A DNA stretch of 64,000 nucleotides from Dacryopinax spathularia (taxonomy: Eukaryota > Basidiomycota > Dacrymycetes > Dacrymycetales > Dacrymycetaceae), in the NCBI GenBank assembly GCA_037974965.1, contig JBBPFI010000007.1:930001-994000 (forward strand), written 5' to 3'. Under the pieces are notes generated by a model. The model was given only the letters and a program-made list of their open reading frames with translations. It was not told the DNA's origin and did not search any database. Each line of letters starts with the position of its first letter. The first letter of the stretch is position 1. Position numbers and translations under genes: made by a program. This document shows positions 58,965-64,000 of this stretch, piece after piece.

Positions 58965-59732
58965 ATGTCCTTTCTTAGAAGGTGGTTTCCGAGTTGGTTT
59001 GGAAGGCAGGATAGAGATGAGGAAGCTGCCCAAGTCGGGCAGGTCAGCTTGCCCCCGACATTCGTGAAGGGATGCGTGTTCTGCGATGTACGGAGAGAGA
59101 AAGGATTCGACATAATACAGCAGGTCAGTATTGTTAAAAATGCGGGTTGATTTCTCTATATCTGCATGCTAATGCATATCAAGACAGACAACCTAATTGT
59201 ATTCCGAGATCGCGCCCCGGCGGCTAAGGAGCATCTCCTGGTGATACCAAGACATCATCTAGGTAAGCTTTTTGTAGTCTCAACTGCGAGCGAGAGGGGC
59301 AAACCCAACATCCGCAGCGAGCGTTAGAGCCTTGAGAAGGGGGGATATCTTACTAGGTCCGCTCATCCTCGGTCTGAAGATAGCCCTGCTGACTGAGCCC
59401 TCGCAGTCCGATCATTGCAAGACGCAGGGACAGCAGCGCTGACCAAGCTGGGCTTCACCGCAGGAGAGCAAAGGTATATTTCGATCTAAATCAACCAGCT
59501 TCATTTTCAGGCTAACCCTTTGCTCAGATTCGGCTTCCATATCGCGCCGTTCAACTCCATAAACCACCTGCACCTACACGCTTTCGGCTTACCCTTCCGC
59601 AGCACGCTGCATTCCTGGTTCTACCACGCTGCTTACCGACCGGGGGGGAAAGGCTTCAGCTGGTTCGTCGAAGTCGGGCAGGTGTACGAGATCCTTGAGA
59701 AGGGAGGGAGAGTGAAGGTGTTGCCTTGTTAG
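58965..59732 (+). CDS. HIT-family hydrolase (HINT3/aprataxin-like branch)
   Basis: Exons 58965-59123, 59184-59262, 59357-59371, 59407-59473 and 59528-59732 give 174 residues; the third exon is only 15 nt. CVFCDVRREKGFDIIQQ and DRAPAAKEHLLVIPRHHL are the HIT N-terminal strands, and INHLHLHAFGLPF carries the histidine triad. HIT proteins hydrolyse nucleotide phosphoramidates or AMP conjugates. The first intron appears to end in AAG, because the nearby CAG would bring an immediate stop. An N-terminal SFLRRWFPSWFG segment could be a targeting helix. The donors here (GTCAGT, GTAAGC, GTCTGA, GTATAT) are unlike those of most host genes. Confidence 0.82.
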
Positions 59733-60742
59733 AGTCTTCAGATACTCGAGTTTCCCGCTTTCGCTGCTTAGGACCTGGAGGGCCGCGTTTGGCCGAAATA
59801 CGTAGAGCGATTTGGGGGACGGATGGTCGAGAAGATTGCAGAATTGCGATTCTTGTACGCTTGTTCCAAGTAGAATAGAGTTATTTTGGGAAGATCACAG
59901 CCCGTGTAGAAGTAAGAAGCGGCTTTCGTCGTAGGAACGAACTTGCACAGAGACCAGGTCAAGAATCGCAACTTCCGCCATGTCGCCGATTCAGAGTTCC
60001 TCGTTCGTAGGTAGTAGCCAAGCAAGTTTACAGAAAACTATTAAGACCGAACAATCATAATGGAGGTCTCGACATCATCAGAGCAGCAGGAATATTGAAA
60101 GCAGAAGAAGCGGACTTTGCCGGGTTCTCATCAGCCGTTTAAAGACCCTGTTCCTGGGAAGGGCAGAAGCAAGCGGATACAAAGGGACTGTATGAAAAAG
60201 CCCAGCCCCAAAGCGGGGTCGGCGAACTCTTCGGAAATGACCGTTCGCCACAGATATATTGTCCGCACAGTTGCAACTCGATGGTTATTGCTGATATCTG
60301 AGCCTGTGGCTAGCGTATAATGGAGCAGCGCGATGCACGGACGCGTAGAAGTTGACCGTCGACCGCTGGACGCGTTACGTGAAGGTGGCTGGCCAGCGCT
60401 TCGCGCATCGAAGTCCCGCGTCGAGCGCGTTTGTACGGAAGCATCTCTCCGACTTTGGGCTTGGCACATCACGGCAAAGGTCTGGACCCATCGCGTGCAG
60501 AAAGACGCGCTGCCCCTCGTTTTCCCCCCTGGGTCTCGTTGTTCATCCGCTCACCTCCCTCTCCTCATCGTCCACCCTCCTCCTCCCCTGGTGTCCGCTT
60601 TCTGTCGATTTCTGCAGTCTGCTCTCTCACCGCATTACAGCCCATCACAAGGCTGTAATAGTCTATAGGCTATCCTTGCCTACCTCCTCTCATTCCCTGC
60701 CTACCTTCTCACGGTCTTTTCTCCGCCTCAAATCGATCAACA
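59733..60742. other. Spacer between HIT and barwin-like genes
   Basis: About 1 kb. The final 200 bp are CT-rich and typical of a promoter and leader for a highly expressed secreted protein. No gene or repeat was recognised. Confidence 0.4.
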
Positions 60743-61595
60743 ATGCTCTCGACTCTCTTGCTCCTTGCTCCTCTTGCTCTCGCTAGCGGCCACGACAATG
60801 TCATGCGGAGGCACCAGCACAAGGCTCGTCTTCCGTCTGACGAGGTCGACCTTGTGAAGAAGGACAGCTTCACTGGCCGTGCAACCTTCTTCGATGTCGG
60901 GTGCGTAAACATCGTCTTCCGCTCTCGTATGCATTCTTATATTTTGCTGCAGCCTCGGCGCTTGCGGGCAATACAACGTTGCGAGTGACTACATGGTCGC
61001 TCTCAACACCCCTCAATACGGCTACGGCTCCCCCGGTCCCGAATGCTTCAAGATGATAACCATTCAGTACAACGGCATCACCGCTCAAGCACAAATCATG
61101 GATGAGTGCCCCTCGTGCAACTGGGGTGACCTCGACATGTCCCGCGGCCTGTTCGACCACTTTGCGTCGGAGGACCTGGGCCAGTTCCAGATGACCTGGT
61201 GGTACAACGATGACGCACCGTCTCAACCAACCACCACCAGCACCCCGCCACCGCCTCCGACAACCACTTGGCAACCGCCGACCACGACCTCCCAGCCTCC
61301 TACGACGACGTCTACGTCGACCACACCCACGAGCACCTCAACGTCGAGCACTCCTACGTCAACCTCAACCAGCAGCACGACCTCGTCTGCAACCAGCTCG
61401 GTCACCTCCACCGCCAGCGCAAGCGGCTCGGGTTCCGCCTTCGTTTCTCTCATCGGCAACCCTACAACCGTCACTGCCGACCCATCAGCCACCGGCGGCC
61501 CCGGCATCTCCATCACCGTCAACAACGAGCAGGACATCAACCAGCTCATCGTCGCTCTGGGGAACATCATCGCCAAGGCCCCAGGCAGCGCATGA
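60743..61595 (+). CDS. Secreted double-psi beta-barrel protein (RlpA/barwin-like, expansin-related)
   Basis: Exons 60743-60900 and 60953-61595 encode 266 residues. A signal peptide (about 1-15) and short propeptide precede the barrel: GRATFFDVGLGACGQYN, then DYMVALNTPQYG, ITAQAQIMDECPSCNWGDLDMSRGLFDHFA and FQMTWWY. The Asp of MDEC and the Cys pairs are typical of fungal papain-inhibitor and barwin-like proteins. A Thr/Ser/Pro-rich linker (about 150-225), likely O-glycosylated, leads to a short C-terminal part. Such proteins are linked to cell-wall remodelling or to plant and fungal interactions; a catalytic role is not established for the family. Confidence 0.85.
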
Positions 61596-62261
61596 TGGTC
61601 TACCTCCTCGCTTCGCTGACGACGCCGGGAAAGCCGCCAGCGCTGTATATATCCGCATTTTGCATCAACTCTCTTGGTCCTTACGCACTCATTACCTTAC
61701 TCACGCACACCAATGCTTCACAACCCGCATCTTCCGCTTACTTTGCTTCATGCATCTAACGACCCCAGCGCTGCCCTTCCTTTCATTCCAGCAGCCGCCT
61801 TACTTGCCTTCATTCCGGAAGATGCCCCCCACTTCTAGCCGTGTTTTACCCTTCACACGCACCAGGGCAGGAGGACGACACAGTGCCGGGCGCTAGGATA
61901 TCAGAGTGCCTTCCTTTCCTGATTTTTACTTTTTGGATGAAACGATCGATTGATTGATTGTACTGCCTGCTTTTGGCGGTGATTTTTGTACATGTCTTTT
62001 TGGAAGAGAAATTAGACTTCTTGAACAGTATACTTGTGGTGATCGTATACTGCAGCCTTCGATGCGGGTCAAACACGAAGCTGATAAACTATATTTATCC
62101 CCTGGCTTGGCCACAATACCAGACGCTTCCCCTTCCATGATCTCATGTTGTTTTTCGAGCCTCTTGAGGACGTTTGAGGTCGGCCAGACGCAGGCCCAAC
62201 CAACGTAAACAATGGAGCGGAAGCAAAAAAGTTCAAGGGTCAAAAGACTTTTTATTGTCTG
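61596..62261. other. 3' region of the barwin-like gene
   Basis: About 665 bp with the 3' UTR and the stretch downstream of the tRNA gene, including GATTGATTGATTG at about 61945-61957. No gene is supported. Confidence 0.45.
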
Positions 62262-62331
62262 TTTCCAGCGTGAATCGAACACGCGCCTTCTCGGCCACAA
62301 CGAGATGCCCCACCGCTAGGCCATGGAAACG
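62262..62331 (-). tRNA. tRNA-His (anticodon GTG)
   Basis: The 70-nt sequence folds into a full cloverleaf. The 7-bp acceptor stem is GTTTCCA/TGGAAAC. The D arm is GCC/GGC with AGCGGT in its loop. The anticodon stem is TCTCG/CGAGA with loop TTGTGGC (anticodon GTG). The T stem is GCGTG/CACGC with TTCGATT. The anticodon arm matches fungal tRNA-His. There is no intron. A TTTT run just past the gene (about 62243-62246) can end Pol III transcription. Confidence 0.93.
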
Positions 62332-62805
62332 ACGATACCTCCCCTCCCTTTTCTAGCTATATAGCCCGTAAATTTCGCACATGAACTGTCATTGGCCTCG
62401 TCATCACCCATCCGATCCTCCCATTTCTGGAAATGGTTCCTCCGTATCCACCGACCCCGCCGACAATGATATCCCTCTCCCACCTCATTCCCCCGATCCC
62501 AACCGCACTCTTGGCCCAGCGCTGTTATCTTGAGCTAAGGGTAGCATCCTTGCGTCAACGCCCCTCAGGGTCTTGGACGCCACCACCATGAAACTCCACG
62601 ATAAGGAGGGTCGGTGTGGTGGACCGGATAGACAGCGTGCATGGGTTTGGTGGCGGTTAGAAGGGGCTATAAGGGGTGTATCGTTCTTGCTGTACAACAT
62701 CCACTCCCTCCCTTCTCCCTCACGGTCGTCTGCTGCTTGGAATAAACAGTACATACAAAACAAACATTTTTGAACAAGCAAGAAGGAGATTGTATCGATA
62801 CTATC
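62332..62805. promoter_or_regulatory. Region upstream of the urate oxidase gene
   Basis: This 474-bp stretch separates the divergent tRNA and uricase genes. It should contain the uricase promoter. GATAAGG at about 62600-62606 is a GATA-factor motif, which would fit nitrogen regulation of purine breakdown, but one site is weak evidence. Confidence 0.35.
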
Positions 62806-64000
62806 ATGGCTGTTGAACTCACTGCTGCGCGCTACGGGAAGGACAAGGTCCGCATCTTCCGCGTCGTTCGTTCGGCCAAGGGGGACTCGCAGGCCTGGCA
62901 CGACGTGGTGGAGTATAATGTGAAGGCTCTGCTGGAGGGTGATATCGCTACGAGCTACACGCAGGCGGACAATGGGGTTGTTGTGGCTACGGATTCGAGT
63001 GCGTATTGTTTGCTGCTTGAGTGCGGAAGAGATGTGGCTCATCTTCGGTTATAGTCAAGAACACCTGCAATGGTATGCGGTCGCTCTGTTAAGATGGTCT
63101 TCTCTGTGCAAGTAATGACTGTGCTATCAGTGTTTGCCAAAACGTCACCGCACGTACTGCATCCGGAGCTGTTCGCGCTTGACCTTGGGCTGCACTTCGT
63201 CAAGACCTATCCTCACATTCACAAGGCCTTCATCGACATTGAGCAGCTGAAGTGGACACGTATCACCGTCAGCAAGGAGGGGAAGCCGCACCGGCACTCT
63301 TTCGTACGGGATGGGGAGGAGAAACGGCTGACTTCCGTCGAGGTGGGATAATATTGCAGCGAAAAGTGATGTCAGGATTTCTGCTTACATCTGCGGTATT
63401 CTTTCAGGTCGACGCTACGAAAGGCAAGGATGCGGTGAGCGCAAAGGTTACTTCGGGGCTGGCGGGTTTGTTGGGTGCGTACCCCGCGTCATTCCCACGC
63501 AGCTGGCAGACATGTGAATGCTGATCCCTATCTTTATCTTTGGTACAACAGTTCTCAAGAGCGGCGGATCAGCATTCGAAGGCTTTATCCGGGATGAGTG
63601 GACGACGCTTGCCGGTGAGCAGCATTTTCAGAAGACCAGTCGTCAAGGATATTCCCCTGACCTTCTGACGCAGAGGTCAATGACCGGATCCTCTCAACGG
63701 AAGTCGATCTGTCCTACACCTTCGCGATGCCCACGGTTCCCCTCACTGCGGAGGGTATTGCCGCGCTTCAGGAGAAGGTGGGGTTCGATAAGGCTGCCGA
63801 GAGCGCGAAGCAGATCACGCTTGACGTGTTCGCGACGGATGAGTCTGCGTCTGTCCAGGTGAGCGCGAATTTATATGGATTACGGACCGGAAAAGCCGTT
63901 TTCCTAACACGTGTGTAGGCTACTATATTCAAGATGTGTAGCGAGATCATCAGCGCGAACCCAACGGTCGAAACAGTTTCGTACAAGCTACCGAACAAGC
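62806..64000 (+). CDS. Urate oxidase (uricase), partial
   Basis: Exons 62806-62998, 63055-63072 (18 nt), 63131-63342, 63408-63474, 63552-63614, 63674-63858 and 63919 onward join in phase; the gene continues past the window. The start is LTAARYGKDKVRIFRVVR. The active-site segment VVATDSIKNTCNVFAK is split by the 18-nt exon. The fingerprint LKSGGSAFEGFIRDEWTTL and ILSTEVDLSYTF confirm the family. Uricase oxidises urate to 5-hydroxyisourate in peroxisomes; the C-terminal targeting signal is outside the window. About 270 of some 300 residues are visible. Confidence 0.95.

Overview
The window looks like nuclear DNA of a basidiomycete fungus. It is GC-rich and gene-dense, with many introns of about 45-75 bp. 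It carries two AA14 lytic polysaccharide monooxygenase genes and a KDZ-type transposase with CxC5/CxC6-like cysteine clusters, both typical of basidiomycetes. An IQGAP-like RasGAP, SAGA Ubp8, Cox11, a Cox18/Oxa2-like protein and a urate oxidase are all fungal housekeeping or metabolic genes. A more exact placement, such as a Tremellomycetes-like yeast, would be a guess. All exon models were derived by hand and checked for phase continuity, not by transcript evidence.

Layout. 1-17 kb: end of a Yip1-family gene, an ER protein disulfide isomerase, the Sqt1/AAMP WD40 ribosome-assembly chaperone, a 2311-residue PH-domain protein, COX11, RRP8 and a SAM methyltransferase. 18.8-23.9 kb: two tandem AA14 genes with identical intron layout and strongly basic C-terminal tails. 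24.9-27.0 kb: a TPR protein. 27.0-44.1 kb: an accessory island. Its genes encode a GRF-like zinc-finger protein, a 907-residue Ulp1-like (C48) protease, a JmjC/cupin-like putative dioxygenase, a small hydrophobic protein, a 683-residue unknown protein and an intact KDZ-type transposase. A host-type COX18-like gene is embedded in it. 45-64 kb: a LysM protein, a BTB protein, a secreted carboxylesterase, the RasGAP, a decayed esterase copy, Ubp8, a HIT-family protein, a secreted double-psi beta-barrel (barwin/RlpA-like) protein, tRNA-His(GTG) and a urate oxidase that runs off the end.

The most unusual feature is a set of three arrays of short palindromes in the island, about 20 boxes in all, with the invariant core CCG-N4-CGG inside longer inverted arms. 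Each array lies directly upstream of a different gene: the Ulp1-like protease, COX18 and the 683-residue unknown. All three point the same way relative to their gene and share two accessory palindromes on the gene-distal side. About 290 bp of arrays 1 and 2 are near-identical. This could be a mobile promoter module for a dimeric DNA-binding protein (zinc-cluster geometry), or the subterminal binding sites of a KDZ-linked element. Donor splice sites also separate the two gene sets. Host genes, including the embedded COX18, mostly use GTACGT/GTGCGT-type donors, and the island genes mostly do not.
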